Positions 48,031 to 59,915 of a stretch of 64,000 nt of DNA are shown here, piece by piece (within the stretch, counting starts at the first letter, position 1; each line of letters opens with the position of its first letter). The notes under the pieces are model-generated. The model was given only the letters and a program-made list of their open reading frames with translations. It was not told where the DNA came from and did not search any database. The stretch is taken from contig SJOL01008692.1 in the NCBI GenBank assembly GCA_004794785.1, positions 727,049 through 791,048 of the forward strand, written 5' to 3'. Made by a program: the position numbers and the translations under genes. This stretch comes from Opisthorchis felineus. Lineage: Eukaryota; Platyhelminthes; Trematoda; Opisthorchiida; Opisthorchiidae.

Positions 48031-51000
48031 GCTTGCTAACACACCCTGAAGTGTCCCCACAAAACCACAAGGAGGGTCACGTGGACTCCTTCGTGGAAGG
48101 TGGACGAAGTCCACAACGCTCTTTCATTCCCTCCCGCCGAGTCACACCTCTCCCATCTTTCGGCTTAGGTCACTTTGGCTTCGGCATGGAAGGCAGAACT
48201 CTTCTTGGTAGACCGTAGCATAGCATACGTTATATGCGACCCAGTCGTTACAATTCGTGGCGCTGGATAAGGTCGTGAGGTAAGGTACCTGCCAAGTCAC
48301 CGAACACCAGTTTGATGACCGTATCAACTAGAATCCTTTAGCGCCAAGCAATACCAGAGCTGTTTCTAAGACTCGATTATCAAAGATCCTCCGGTGGCGG
48401 AGGTGACGTATCAACCGTACAGGAACAGCATACCGAACATCTGTTCAAATCGCTTTCTAGGAGGTATTTAATTCTGTACAGAGATTAGTGGGGAAACATC
48501 ACGGAAGGTGACTTTGTTTCACTTCGAGATATGTGGGTCTTCCTGTTGTTAGATGAGATGTGTAGAGTTTGCTTCCCCTTCTCCGAGAAGCACGGGGAAA
48601 GGCAGCGACGGACAAGTGAATCATATGAGTCCACATAAGCGTTCTAAAAAGAGCGATAGATAGAGACAGGCTAGGGTCATCGACAGTCAATAGCGAAGTG
48701 GTCAACTTGCGTTTATAATGGTTCATATGTGTAGGAAACCATGTAGTTAAGCGACCCGGGCTGTTTAGAAAAGCTTGTAAGTGCGGTTAAACCCGAGATC
48801 TAGCCTGCGCTCAAGTCTGTCATTCAGAGCTATATGCTGTTGTGGCATAACAAGGATACAATAAGAAACCAACGATTACCTATTGGGTTCCGACAGGAAT
48901 TCACAGGCAATGACAAACTAGTCCGCAGTAGTGACTGTTGACGGTCAAACAGACATCCTTTCACCTGATGACCCTAAAAGCAGTACGGACCTCAATATAG
49001 CCCGCTAGAGTAACCAGTAATCACCAGAGGTGCACAGCCATGAGCAAGAAATCGACATGACGTACACCCGGACAAGCACACACGAGTCTCGAATTCTCGT
49101 TTCAGAAAAGCGACACTTCAAACCAGTGGAAATAAAGCGTAGCGGAGAATTGAGAACGGTCCGGTACTCCGCTTCTAAAGCAACCGATGGACCGGGCGCC
49201 GCGGTTTCAACACCAACTTCATGGTTCTTAAAGCTGTGGCTGTTACGTGACGCGTGGACGTTTCGGACAGTGGCGGTGCAAGATGAGAGAAACTACTAGA
49301 CCATATGGATGAACATATGGGCGAGGAAAACGAATATGTGAAACAGAACGGAGGGAGGCGTCAACATACATACTTTAATTCTCTAACAGAAGGGCCAGGA
49401 GTTTGTGCTAGTCAGATCTCTATCTCATGAAAAGCCTGGTATAAGCGATTCTGTCGCATTACAAGTGAAACCAGTAGCCGATGATGAGCCTAATGCCCAT
49501 ACACTTATGACTGGAACTGTCTATTCGGACGTGGTTTTTGAAAAAAATACGTAGACTGACCGTTCCTAATTCTTTGGAAGGCTGTTGGGTCGGATGACCT
49601 TGCACCAGTAGTATTCAAAGACTAAAAACTTCAACTGCAAATTAAAAGCTGAGCAGCCTAAGCGCAACTTTTGCATTACCAGTTAAAGATTGAGTGTGGA
49701 ACGAGAGAGATTTTATAGCCCGTTCCACGACGGTCGAGTAATGTTCACCACAAACAGTTTGAAAAAATTGGGTAGGGTTACTTCGGCGGGGATAAAGTAC
49801 TATTTCTTAGGGATGGCACCCTTACGCAAGAGGTTCGCTTCATGACAGGGCAGTTTTTTCGCATACTCAAGGGACGAACAGCACTTCAGGGTAGCCTTAT
49901 TATTCCGCCCAACCCACATATTTCGGGACTCAGTGAACTAGATTACCTCTTTGTATCGTTAAGTTTTAGGCATAACGAAAATCAATAGGTCGTCATTCCC
50001 CAATCACTGCGCACTTTTAATCGACTCTTGGACAAAATTTTCCCAGGGCTATCATAGTCGCACACCCACATCGCTCAAAACTACGAAAAACCTCACTGCG
50101 TGCAATCGGGTCTCTAGTACCAAACCTTTCAGCTGCTGATGTTATATTTTACGACACAAGTCGGTTGGATAAAAAGGGGTAAAGTCCTCTTGGGTCCAAG
50201 GGATCAATGGCTCTGGGAATATGTGCTGAATGTGCGCAAATCGTCATTTATTTGTACAAGAACATTGCACAAGAGAGAGAAGTAGTGGTTGTATTCTTTC
50301 GTATAAAAAACAAATGTACACCAGAAATCGTCGTTGTGGTACAAGGAGGGAGGATGCGTAGGCCACGAAATGGAAGAGAAAATATATTACACAAGAACGA
50401 ACAAACACAAATAGGACTCTTGGTCAAACTCGGCATCAAATTTGTCGATGGGAGACAAGTGGAGATTTAAGGAATCAAACAAAACAACTGATCATGTTGT
50501 TTTCACTTGTCGGCTCCGTAGAACTGACGGAGCAGAGATGATAAACAGAACCTAAACAATTGGCGCCTGTCGCATTGAATCCGATAAACCTATGTGTAAA
50601 ACACTGGTCTTATGGGAGAAGGTTTCGGACTCAGAGGTGAAAACAAGCAGGGATCATAAACTATCATTGGAGTGAACAGTCGCAGTTCGCTGTTACCTAC
50701 TCGAAATGTAATAAGTAGTATAAAAATAAAAATAAAATATCTCATGGCGCCAGAGTGATTAGAAGGCGGGGCACGACCACGATTGCGGCCAGAAAGGCAA
50801 AGCAAAGGCTATGTATGTGGAGCGGAGCGAAGTCGGGAAGGCATGTGGCCATGAACTTGACGGAGGGCTAGTAAGCAGTCATAATGGCAGGTCGGTTTGG
50901 TAAAGTCGGAAGAATCAATGTACAAAAAGCGATGAAAGGGAGATAGTACCGGGGTAGGTGAGTGAGATAAGTTAGTTCTGATGGAAAAATACAGATAACA

Positions 51001-51343
51001 AAGTCAAAAAGAGATCAGCATAAAATATTTGTATGCGTATAGCATGACACAACACATGTTGTGTTCAAAGCGGTCTTCATCCAATACAGCAGAAACGATG
51101 GGAACAGCTTGGAGTCGCATTGGACGTGCATGCAAAAGGCACGAATCTTCTCGGTTAGATTTTCGATAAAGAACCAAGGAAAAAATTCCACAGGCCTTTA
51201 AGTAGGTTCGAAACAGTTGAAAGCGGTGGGAAGTAAGCACAAGATGAAGTCCTTTACGTCCACTGGACTGGGGCACAAATGCTAGATCAGAACAAATTCA
51301 TGTGCGAAGACCGAAAAACAGAATAAACAAATCAACGTCTCAC
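48031..51343. other. No gene recognised
   Basis: Short frames only. A 51-codon minus frame (50745-50590) starts MRYFIFIFILLITFRV, like a signal peptide, but lies in AT-rich sequence and has no other support. If the minus-strand exon at 51.3-51.9 kb is real, its downstream exons should lie here; I could not identify them. Confidence 0.4.
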
Positions 51344-51924
51344 CGGACGACACTGTGAACGGAACTCGTGCACAATGGAATCACTCGGGTACTGGGTTGC
51401 GGCTATAGTGGGTGAAGGAGTACTGGTCATAGTGGCAGATACAGAGGAACCATAACGACTGGATCGTGCAAGCTGGCTTGGAGACAATGTATGGGGGGAG
51501 TGAGGAGCAACGGAAGATCTGGGTTGCCATTCTGAATTACCTGCTGTTGCTGGTGCGGATGCTGACGAGGAGGGTTCCGGATCTACCGACAGTGGAGTGA
51601 AACTAAGGCCACGAAGTTGATGAACTGGGTGGATATGGTATACGGGAGCACCGGTTACGCTGCAACACGATATCGGCGATAGTAAGGAAGACCCGGAGGT
51701 TTTGTGTCCGTTACAACTGTTGTTATTTGCATTACTACAGGCTGGAACAGAAAGAATATCCGCACTGCCTGTCGTCATTGTGCCGGATGCGGGTATAGCC
51801 AGAGGACCAAAGGTATTACCACTACTACCACTTTGGGTAGGTCCGTTACTCAGGAGCGGGGACCGGCACATTGAACCGTTCACCAGGCTACGGTAGAAGT
51901 TCTGTGCAACCTGACTGGGAGAAC
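51344..51924 (-). CDS. Probable internal exon, Ser/Pro-rich protein, unidentified
   Basis: A 581-nt stretch on the minus strand, open throughout, preceded by a strong pyrimidine tract and acceptor (TTTTTTCTCCGCTTTCAG) and followed by donor GTGAGA directly after GTCGTCCG. It encodes about 193 residues, low in complexity and rich in Ser, Pro, Thr and Ala (SPSQVAQNFYRSLVNG at the start, SSSASAPATAG in the middle, ATQYPSDSIVHEFRSQ near the end). No domain is recognised; such sequence is common in disordered regions of regulatory or scaffold proteins. It starts with two bases completing a codon, which fits an upstream exon ending one base into a codon, such as the candidate at 54658-54706. An alternative acceptor (TTCTTTTGCAG) lies about 45 bp upstream. 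Confidence 0.55.
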
Positions 51925-52632
51925 CTGAAAGCGGAGAAAAAAGGGAACTGTTGGGAATCCAACTTGGTCTGCAAAAGAACAGGTGCTTCGGGACTTTAAC
52001 ACACAACCGGACAAACAACACAGCACAAAGGAAAGAGTCTATCCGATTCCCCCATGCCCTCCACCTTGAATAGTCTTATGCCGTGGATAATATTCCATGA
52101 GTATCGTGCAGTGCAGTGCGAAAAACAGTGAGTACGTTGTCAAAGAAGGGCCTCAGAAGACATATTGTTCTTTTCTTCACAAGCAATGTACGCACTTTTG
52201 TCGAGAAGCAAAGTAACCTAATTCTGGGATGATTGATGGGAAAACACAGCGTTAAGGGCAGAGTTTTTAATAACCTTTGTTGCTGACCAATAATCAACCT
52301 AACAGTGCACAACCTATTCGACCTCATTCCTACTGAATAGAGTGAGGACATTTCAAAAATAACCCAATTCTGATTGATTAAAATTTGTCTGTAACACGAG
52401 AAACATGGGTACTCCCACGGACAACTGCAACTGGCTAGGCCAAAAATTCTGGTTCACAGCCAATCCGGCGAATCCTTGAGGGGTTAATCACGATTAAAGT
52501 ACTGTTCCCTCACGACTCTTGGTGCACCGCTTTGCTGCAAACAAATCTCGTGTATCACAGGATAGCGATGACCACGGTGTAAAAATTGTAACTTGTACAA
52601 AAGATATGAACATTGAGGAAATGATTCCCTAC

Positions 52633-52727
52633 CCAAATCAGACTGAGGTGGCTTAACAGTACAAAGTAACAGCTGGTCAAAGTACTTCACAAATGGTAAA
52701 AAGCACCGAGACCATCTCAACAGTTGA
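52633..52727 (-). CDS. Possible small exon, unidentified
   Basis: A 95-nt open stretch with acceptor CCTCTTTTAG and donor GTAGGG, encoding QLLRWSRCFLPFVKYFDQ, then LLCTVKPPQSDL. The frame stays open beyond the donor to 52484. It is helical and protein-like but has no recognised motif. Its start phase does not join the 54.7-kb candidate directly, though its end phase would join 51924. It could be chance. Confidence 0.25.
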
Positions 52728-52983
52728 CTAAAAGAGGAACTAATCGGTCCACAGTATACTTCCGTGGTGATCGTAGCAACGCCATCGTCGAATGGGTACT
52801 ACCACAAACAAATCCTTCCACGGTAGCACAGCTCTCTCGCTGTCCGGATTTGGTACCCGGTCCCAGTCAACCTTAGGGCTTCAAACAGTCTATGCTACGA
52901 GGTTTTTTCAGCCGCAGAAACGGCCGCAGCATAGTCTGCCACAACGCGACTTCGGTGCTTTGTTCAATAACTGGTAAAGTGGA

Positions 52984-53165
52984 CGAGGTGGTTCAGTGGT
53001 TAGAGCACGAATTTACTGGTCGGAAGGTCCGTGGTTCAAACCCGACCTCTGCCTCTCGACTTCCCCTGTCTAGGCTCGGGCAACCTGGCAGTATCCAAGC
53101 CCTCGTGCTTCCTTCTGGTGGCATGGGAGTTAGGCACCGAAAAGGTGCTACAGATGAACGAGAGA
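52984..53165 (+). mobile_element. tRNA-derived SINE, copy 2 (most complete)
   Basis: Starts with a tRNA-like head: A-box-like TGGTTCAGTGG at 52989-52999 and B-box-like GGTTCAAACCC at 53033-53043, at tRNA-like spacing, forming an internal RNA polymerase III promoter. A tRNA-unrelated body follows (CTTCCCCTGTCTAGGCTCGG, CAACCTGGCAGTATCC, GCTTCCTTCTGGTGGCATGG). Three other copies in the window share the body. Not a tRNA gene: no acceptor stem pairing and the body is repeat sequence. The end near 53,165 is approximate. Confidence 0.85.
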
Positions 53166-53568
53166 GTAGTTAAAAGGGACAAAGTGTGTGGACGCTCCAA
53201 TGGTAGACGCCCATGGGAGCAGAAACCATCGCTGTTGTAACTGAAGTCAGATTTGAGACGAGCATACAACACCGAACAACATCGCCTAGTTCAAATTACC
53301 AGTGTGTACTACGACAGCGTGAGCATAATTCGGTACACTTACTGCGACCCATGTAATCAACCAGCTCTTTTGCAGTTACATCGACACTGACGTCTGCTGG
53401 AGCGCACGGCTAAACACACTAGGGTAGGTCCACAGCTGACTTCAAGAGGTCGGAGGTCAAATGGTGACCCATTAGTTCTCTCTGGGGGCGACTCCTTCAG
53501 ACAAGCCATCAAAAAGCTATGAATGACTCACTTCGTGTTGCTACGTATTACCGCCAGTTTGTGAGGCC

Positions 53569-53588
53569 TTACTTACTTACTTACTTAC
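53569..53588 (+). repeat. TTAC tetranucleotide repeat, five units
   Basis: Five perfect TTAC units. Confidence 0.95.
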
Positions 53589-54349
53589 TCATAATTTACC
53601 AGGCACCGCTAAGTACAGGGACAGTTTTGACTTTATTTCCAAGTCAACTATTTGTTCGTCCCACGTTTTTGCTAACTTCGTCCCGTATTTAAGCTACAAG
53701 TTTATGTTTCGTGGATGAGGAGAGTAGTAACGACAGGCCGTCTGTTTTTGCTCACGAAATGGATAAAAAAGCAACCCAGTTCCTTAAGGCTTTCTGACTG
53801 GGCTTGACTTGGCTGATAATTTGGACTGGAAATAAGCATAAAGCACCGTTCACAGGGACATTTCACAGTCAAAATATTGACTGAAGCCAGTACAGCTGAA
53901 GAACAGGAGGACAAAGGAAAGTAGGACAACTTATTACTTCCTGAGTTCGCTATGATAACCATTGCTCTCGTCGTTTAATAAAATATTTAGGTAAGAATAA
54001 CAATGGACTCTCGTGGCAACTCGTCGTGTTCAGTGACGCTTATTCACGTTAAGTAAGGTAGGAAAACCACCCTATGGCCTTGCCGAGGGGTGTTGAGGAA
54101 TATCAGCATGCCGCGCAAGTATGGATACGCAAAAAACGGTTGAAAATCTGGAACATTCACTATAGACGAAATGAGAAAGTCTACCCCACTCTCACAGAAG
54201 CCGTTGGTAAGTATGGAATACCATTGAAGAACGCATGCCCCACGGCTACTAAGAGAGAACACCCTCGTCAGTGAAACATACTTGAATCCGCCGAAAGAGT
54301 ACTACACAAGAGTAGGGAACAGGTTTGCTACACAGTCGAACTCTAGAAT

Positions 54350-54375
54350 CCCCCCCCACACACACACACACAGAG
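54350..54375 (+). repeat. Poly-C, CA and GA microsatellite
   Basis: A run of eight C, then about eight CA units, then a short GA run. Confidence 0.9.
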
Positions 54376-54657
54376 AGAAAACGGATAGTACCAGTATAAC
54401 GATGCCGAAATGTATAACAGGGAACTCAAGTGCCAGGCTATCTGAATTCCTCCGTAGATATTCAAAAATACAGCTTTCAACAATCCCATGTGTTAAAAAA
54501 AACGGACGGGATGAAAACATGCACGGTGACAGATATACTCCGAATAGGACCAGTAATGATGAAAGATGAGCTTGAGGACAAACAACGATAAATAGATTGG
54601 GAACACAGGAACGACACTCACGGCTAGTTCGACTTTCAGAACGGGAGGAATACATAC

Positions 54658-54706
54658 CGTATTGTTGTGCCATATTGTACAGCACATCAATCAACTCTGG
54701 TGTGAT
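54658..54706 (-). CDS. Probable 49-nt exon, unidentified
   Basis: On the minus strand a strong acceptor (TTCACTTTTCAG) is followed by 49 nt coding ITPELIDVLYNMAQQY plus one base, then a good donor (GTATGT). The peptide reads like an amphipathic helix from a repeat or helical domain, but I do not recognise the protein. An alternative acceptor 10 nt further in (CACACCAG) would leave ELIDVLYNMAQQY. The end phase fits the Ser/Pro-rich exon at 51924. The mini-exon size is common in flatworm genes. Confidence 0.45.
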
Positions 54707-55403
54707 CTGAAAAGTGAATAGAACACACGGAAACGAGAGGGGATTAACTTGGACTGTAAACAATCATCATTAGTAACCCGTCTCAAATGTTTTGATAGCT
54801 TCTTCCTCTTAAAATAGGAATAAGATACGTCTGACCAACCGACCATTTTCCACAGCAAAGCTTCATAAAACCCGTCTTCTCATCTGTATGGTTTAACAAC
54901 CCAGGGCAGAAACATGATGTCCCCAGATAAACTAGTCAGCTGGATGTCGCTGGAGGCTAAGTAAATCATCGTGTGAACGAAAAAGGGTAACAAAAAGAGG
55001 ACCCAACTTGATCAGAGAGCGATTTCGATCAGAAGCGCTCGAGTTTACACAATTTTCTGCAAAACAGTTCCAAAACAGCTCATAGATGTACCTTGACGAC
55101 GGGAGTCGGAGTTGAAGCTGTTATTCAAATAGTCACCATGATGAGTTTACCTGCATTATACTGACATACACAACACTCATAGACAGTGGACCGATGTGCA
55201 AACACTTTTCATCATTGTCAAATCGGTCGGAAGGAAACACAACTAACTAATCAGCATGGGTTTTGTGGACTAGATAGGGACGTAGGAAAATGTTCAAGTT
55301 GAAAACCACATGACATTCAAACATGTCGACATCAGTTGCATATATGTGTACCGCATAACCGTAAAACTTTCAGAGTGAAATATGGCTGAACGCATGCACC
55401 AAC

Positions 55404-55468
55404 CTGCCAGGACTGTGTTGGTGGCATCATTGCGGAAAATCTTCATCAACAGTGCAGTTAGCATGTTA
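55404..55468 (-). CDS. Possible 65-nt exon, unidentified
   Basis: Minus-strand reading NMLTALLMKIFRNDATNTVLA between a weak acceptor (GATTAAG) and a donor GTTGGT. The other two frames are closed by stops. The hydrophobic spacing suggests a helical-repeat protein. It ends one base into a codon, which joins the 54.7-kb candidate only if the alternative inner acceptor there is used. Both candidates may belong to one gene. Confidence 0.3.
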
Positions 55469-56665
55469 CTTAATCAATTATTGTGGAACCAAAGTAAGAC
55501 AACAATTGGAAACAATTGAAACGATATAAATCTGAACTTTTCTAGGAGACGAACTAATGCAAAGCGACGATGCAAGGGTCTTTCGCCGATGAACGTCGGA
55601 TCAATAAACTACTGGGAACGTATCAACACATCTTTGAGGTTGCATAATTCGGCAACATAAGTTCGTGTGGTAATTTGGGGCAAACTAATTCCCAATGATG
55701 TTGTAGGCTTTGGACTTTTGTATTTGCTCGCCATTTCCACACGAACCGATGAGTGGAAAAGAGGTGCGTAAAGAGTAGCGGTCATCCTCACCACCAACGC
55801 AGGACAAATCAACTGCCTTGTCTCAACAGCGTAAACAATAATCAACTCAAGGAAGGAAGAAAAGTTAGAAACACACTGTAGGTCGTGGCTGCTAGTGTAG
55901 ACGTTGCAAACTCGCAACGGGAGAAAGCTCTCTTAAGAAAGACTCTCTCTACCAGTCTGATCACTTTCAAACTGCGGTCATTTGCCGTAGTAGATGGGGA
56001 AACCGTGTCAACAGTCGATGGGTAAGTTTTGTACTTCGGTGTTGTTCACTGCTGCAACCAGAGGTTGTATCAGTTGCTCCAAAAACGTCCCAAATAGAAC
56101 ATGGACAGATTTATGAGAATCGATCGGTATAGAAGGATATGGTAGCATGAAATGGTCTCTCATGTTAACACTGTTAACAGACCCATATAATTGATCTTCC
56201 CCACGCTCCAAGTTACCTCTCTCTTGGGTGAAATGCGTGAATGATAAAGGATATAATCTCGGCAGAGATGCCTCTCAAGAGAGGCTACCTTCCCGATTGC
56301 CCGACGAGATTCGGTGTGATTCTTTCGGACAGAGGCCAACACTAGTACAGACCTAGTACCATCTTATCCGGTGGTGACCTGTCTTTAGGGAGTGGCATGT
56401 ACACATAAGTCATGAATCGTGCAATGCGTGGGTTAACTGAGTGGATTTTAGGCCACAAATATCTGGCTGAAGTTTGATCAGGAGGGGAATAAGGCCCTCA
56501 TGTTGCGAAGTTTACGAGCTGTTCTAATGACGACGGCAAACTGAAGCATTCCCCGCTGGAAACGGTTTTTGAGATCCAATTAGCAAAAGCCTGTTGTACA
56601 CGAAAAGTCTTGGTAGTGTTCACATGCTCATTTGTGCGGCCATAGGCCGGAATACGCCCTTTTGA

Positions 56666-56805
56666 ACATGGAAGGAGGGAAGCACCAGGGCTGGGATACT
56701 ATCAGGTTGCCCAAGGCTAGAAAGGAGCAGTCGAGATGCAAAGGTTGGATTCGAACCGCGGACCTTCTGGTCAGTAAGTTTACGCCTTAACCACTGAACA
56801 CGGAC
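56666..56805 (-). mobile_element. tRNA-derived SINE, copy 3
   Basis: Minus strand: GTGTTCAGTGGTTAAGGCG (A-box region), ACTGACCAGAAGGTCCGCGG, GGTTCGAATCC (B box), CTCGACTGCTCCTTTCTAGC, CAACCTGATAGTATCC and GGTGCTTCCCTCCTTCC. Same family as 53.0 kb. Confidence 0.82.
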
Positions 56806-57526
56806 CTTAACTCAGACGTCTTCGCTGATTGTGCTATCAACTTATTATGAACTCAGTCCGCTGTTGCTGACTAGACTTCACCCTAGTGGTACACAACTCA
56901 CTTGTAAAGGTTTCACAGAGGCCCACCCCGAGCACGGAAGTCTTGTACTCTGGCAAACTGTCACTGGTCGGATGGCTTAACTGGATGCAAAAAATGGTGC
57001 ATTTTGACAATAGAGCAGGCTTGGGCTACTCCAGTTTGCGTAGACACTCTAAAGCCTATTGATCGATTAGACGTAGCACAGATGCAATCGCTTTGGCGTG
57101 AATCGAAAGGGAACAACGAAAACCGCAATAAACGTGATAAGTGATCACAGATATTCATGATTGTAAACATATTTACGTTACCTCTTATCGATCACTCATG
57201 TCCACCATGTTGTATCGTACCTCCCCTTTAGAAGGAAAAGAAAGGCGGTTGACAACCCGCAGATCTATCGCAGTAAGCAAAGATGCGTGTGGACGGTGAC
57301 CTCAACGATAGTGAAAAAAACGGCGACCTAGATGGTGTGCGAACAAGTCGAGTCGGTATTTCAGTCGACTGAACAACCATGCTGAGTGGTCACGATTACC
57401 AACGACAGGAAACAGTTCTATCGTCGCTCACCAACCTCCCCCCCCCCGGCTAACTTTGTTCCATCGCTCCGTTGAGAAGTAGGAAAAATGCGAATGCAAC
57501 TGTCGATGTTGCGGAATATTGGTAGC

Positions 57527-57625
57527 TGCTTGGTTGCTGGTCTGTTTGCTTGTTTGTTTGAGCTTGACCGTTCGATTGCAAATGTTCCATCACCAATCGA
57601 GGTAAAATCAGTGTGGGGTTGGGTG
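57527..57625 (+). repeat. Foldback-like dispersed repeat, copy 3 (partial)
   Basis: Contains TTGGTTGCTGGTCTGTTTGC, CGTTCGATTGCAAATGTTCC and ATCACCAATCGAGGTAAAAT, matching the core of the 2.6 and 42.6 kb copies. Confidence 0.62.
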
Positions 57626-58638
57626 GATAAATTCCTCTCCTACCTGCCCTTATAGTTTCTAAACAGTATCTAATATCTCTAAAGTGATTGGTTGGTCAGC
57701 TTGGGATGTGAGTTGTGTTTTGGTCTCATTTCCTGGTTGGTTCGTTGGGTGCCTCCAATTCAACCATTCTAATCCTCCGTTGTGATTGGATCGTTTTCTT
57801 CTTGTTTTGTGCTCTAGTTTCGTTACACTTGATTGTTTGATTGAATAACCTATTTTTGGCAGCTTTCTGTCATTGATCCGATTCGCCTGCTGGATGTCGC
57901 TGGGTTGTTTGGTTTCCCATGTGATTCGGAGTCCCGCAACTGTGTAAATTTTGTTCGTGGCGGCTGACACACTGGGTCGATGTCAATGTGTTTATTGATC
58001 GATTTCTGTGCCTCGGCAAACTCCCACTTCCGCTTTGTTCTTGCATGAGCTTAGAACTTCAGTCACTGGCTTCAGAAAACAGATAAGCAGTTCAAAAATA
58101 CCTCACAGCAATACTCTATCACACATTTGGGTGTAGCACTGTTGTGACACACGGTTTGTGGTGCTTGCCACGCCACAAAACTTTTGCTCATTTACAAAGA
58201 ACGTCACATGTACGAGCTTAAGAATGCATGCAGGAAGGCGAGTTATTAGCCCGAAAGTAATTAGGTAATTCGGGGTGAAAACGGATCGTACCATGTGCAA
58301 AAATGGCCTACCCTCGGAGATTAGGTTCAGGGGGACTATACCATTGAATAGACGACGCTAAATTGGAACAACTCGAGCGGAAATACCTGAAGACCTTGAC
58401 GCGAAGGAAAGCTAAAGTGACTGAAAGCTTTTACCGCAAACAACCAGAACTGTGATTGGCACTCACGATAGATAAGCTACCCTACATTTTCAAATTCGGA
58501 TCTAAGCCAACACGTGTAGCCAACATACAAAAGACAGTTGAGAAGCATTGTGCGGTTTTTTAAGGGCCATGCACAGCGAACACTTAACAGGCTCCTAAAC
58601 ATCCGGATTGCAGTTTGAACAAGAAGTAGAGGGAGTAG

Positions 58639-58855
58639 TATATAATATAATATAATATAATATAATATAATATAATATAATATAATATAATATAATATAA
58701 TATAATTATAATATAATATAATATAATATAATATAATATAATATAATATAATATAATATAATNTAGTATAATATCATATAATATCATATGATATAATATA
58801 ATATAATATAATATAATATAGTATAATATAATATAGTAAATATAATAGAATATAG
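58639..58855 (+). repeat. TATAA pentanucleotide microsatellite, about 217 bp, with one N
   Basis: Nearly pure ATATA/TATAA pentamers with a few phase slips and, towards the right end, variant units (ATCAT, ATAGT). The only ambiguous base of the window, N, is at 58763. The true length may be longer than assembled. Confidence 0.97.
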
Positions 58856-59829
58856 CGTAACACAATGTCCAACTCAAGCGATATAATGTTCACTGACTCT
58901 CCAACCGAGCACAAAGACAACCCCGGGACTCAATTGGATTGAAATTCAAAAAGACTAGGCATTTCTTCTCTACCTACTCAACCAGTTATACGTTCGACGG
59001 AATTTCATCAATCCTACAAGTAGTATGTCAAATGCGGTGTTATTTGTTTTTTCGAGTGTGAATTTTGATAGACCCATAGCACACACCATGATTTTCCTAT
59101 CAAGATTTTTTTAACATGATTGAATGTGCCCAGTAGGTATGCCTACGTACACGTTCGTTCCAGGGTGGTGGATGTGTGCACATCTGCCACAGGTCTGCAC
59201 CTACCTATCCAGTTGTCTAAACGGAACCGAAATACATTGTGTCATGACGTCTCCACTACCAGCACCGCCACAGTCATCAGGGTCATCGATCAAGTGAGCA
59301 GGTAAAATGCACCACAATGCATTTACGCGTAGGTGGCACACACGTAAATGCACGTATCTCAAAACAGTGGTAAAAACACGTGAAGATGATAAGAGGAAGT
59401 AGGTCAGACACTGGCTGGTATCCGCAAACCGGTTTAAGGACAGGTACACTGGGTGATGACTAGAATACCAAGGAGAACGCAAATCGTCCAAAATTGCAAT
59501 AATAATTTAGCCGAAATTCTGCCATATTACCAAGTCTAGACAGAAACGAGCGAGGGGTTTTTGTGCAAAAAGACTGGGACAAGCGGCTCCCTGGTGCAGA
59601 ATTGTGCTTTGAACTGGGCTGATCTCAGCCCTGTTTTCTAGTTGTGGGGAACTAAAACGGATGGACGGTGACGTACCTAGTGCGTGTGCCACTAAGCTTA
59701 AAGCGGTGGCGTCTGAGTTGCTGATTGGACCTCTGACACATTATGAAAGCAGGAGGAGTCTTTGTCTGCCGTGTGGGGAAAATGCTGAGAATCTGCTACT
59801 GAGGAGGGTGTTGACGACTTAATTTGCAC

Positions 59830-59915
59830 ACCTGGCTGTTACTTTGTTCGCTGAGTTGGGTAGTTGGCTTCATCATCAATCGAAACAATGTAATCAGCGC
59901 GTCAGTGGTGTGGTG
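59830..59915 (+). repeat. Foldback-like dispersed repeat, copy 4 (partial)
   Basis: Contains TTTGTTCGCTGAGTTGGG, TAGTTGGCTTCATC and AATCAGCGCGTCAGTG, matching the left half of the 2.6-kb copy. Confidence 0.6.

Noticed and set aside
50590..50745. 51-residue peptide with signal-peptide-like start
   Set aside because: The hydrophobic start comes from a TTTTTA-rich tract; no splice, promoter or similarity support.
52984..53056. tRNA gene
   Set aside because: A- and B-box-like motifs are present, but there is no acceptor-stem pairing, and the same head with a common body occurs in four copies; it is a SINE.
57659..57970. 103-residue minus-strand frame
   Set aside because: Open but without motif, next to a repeat and in T-poor sequence on that strand, where stops are rare by chance.
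58584..58877. 97-residue Tyr/Ile-rich open frame
   Set aside because: It is the translation of the TATAA microsatellite, including the N.
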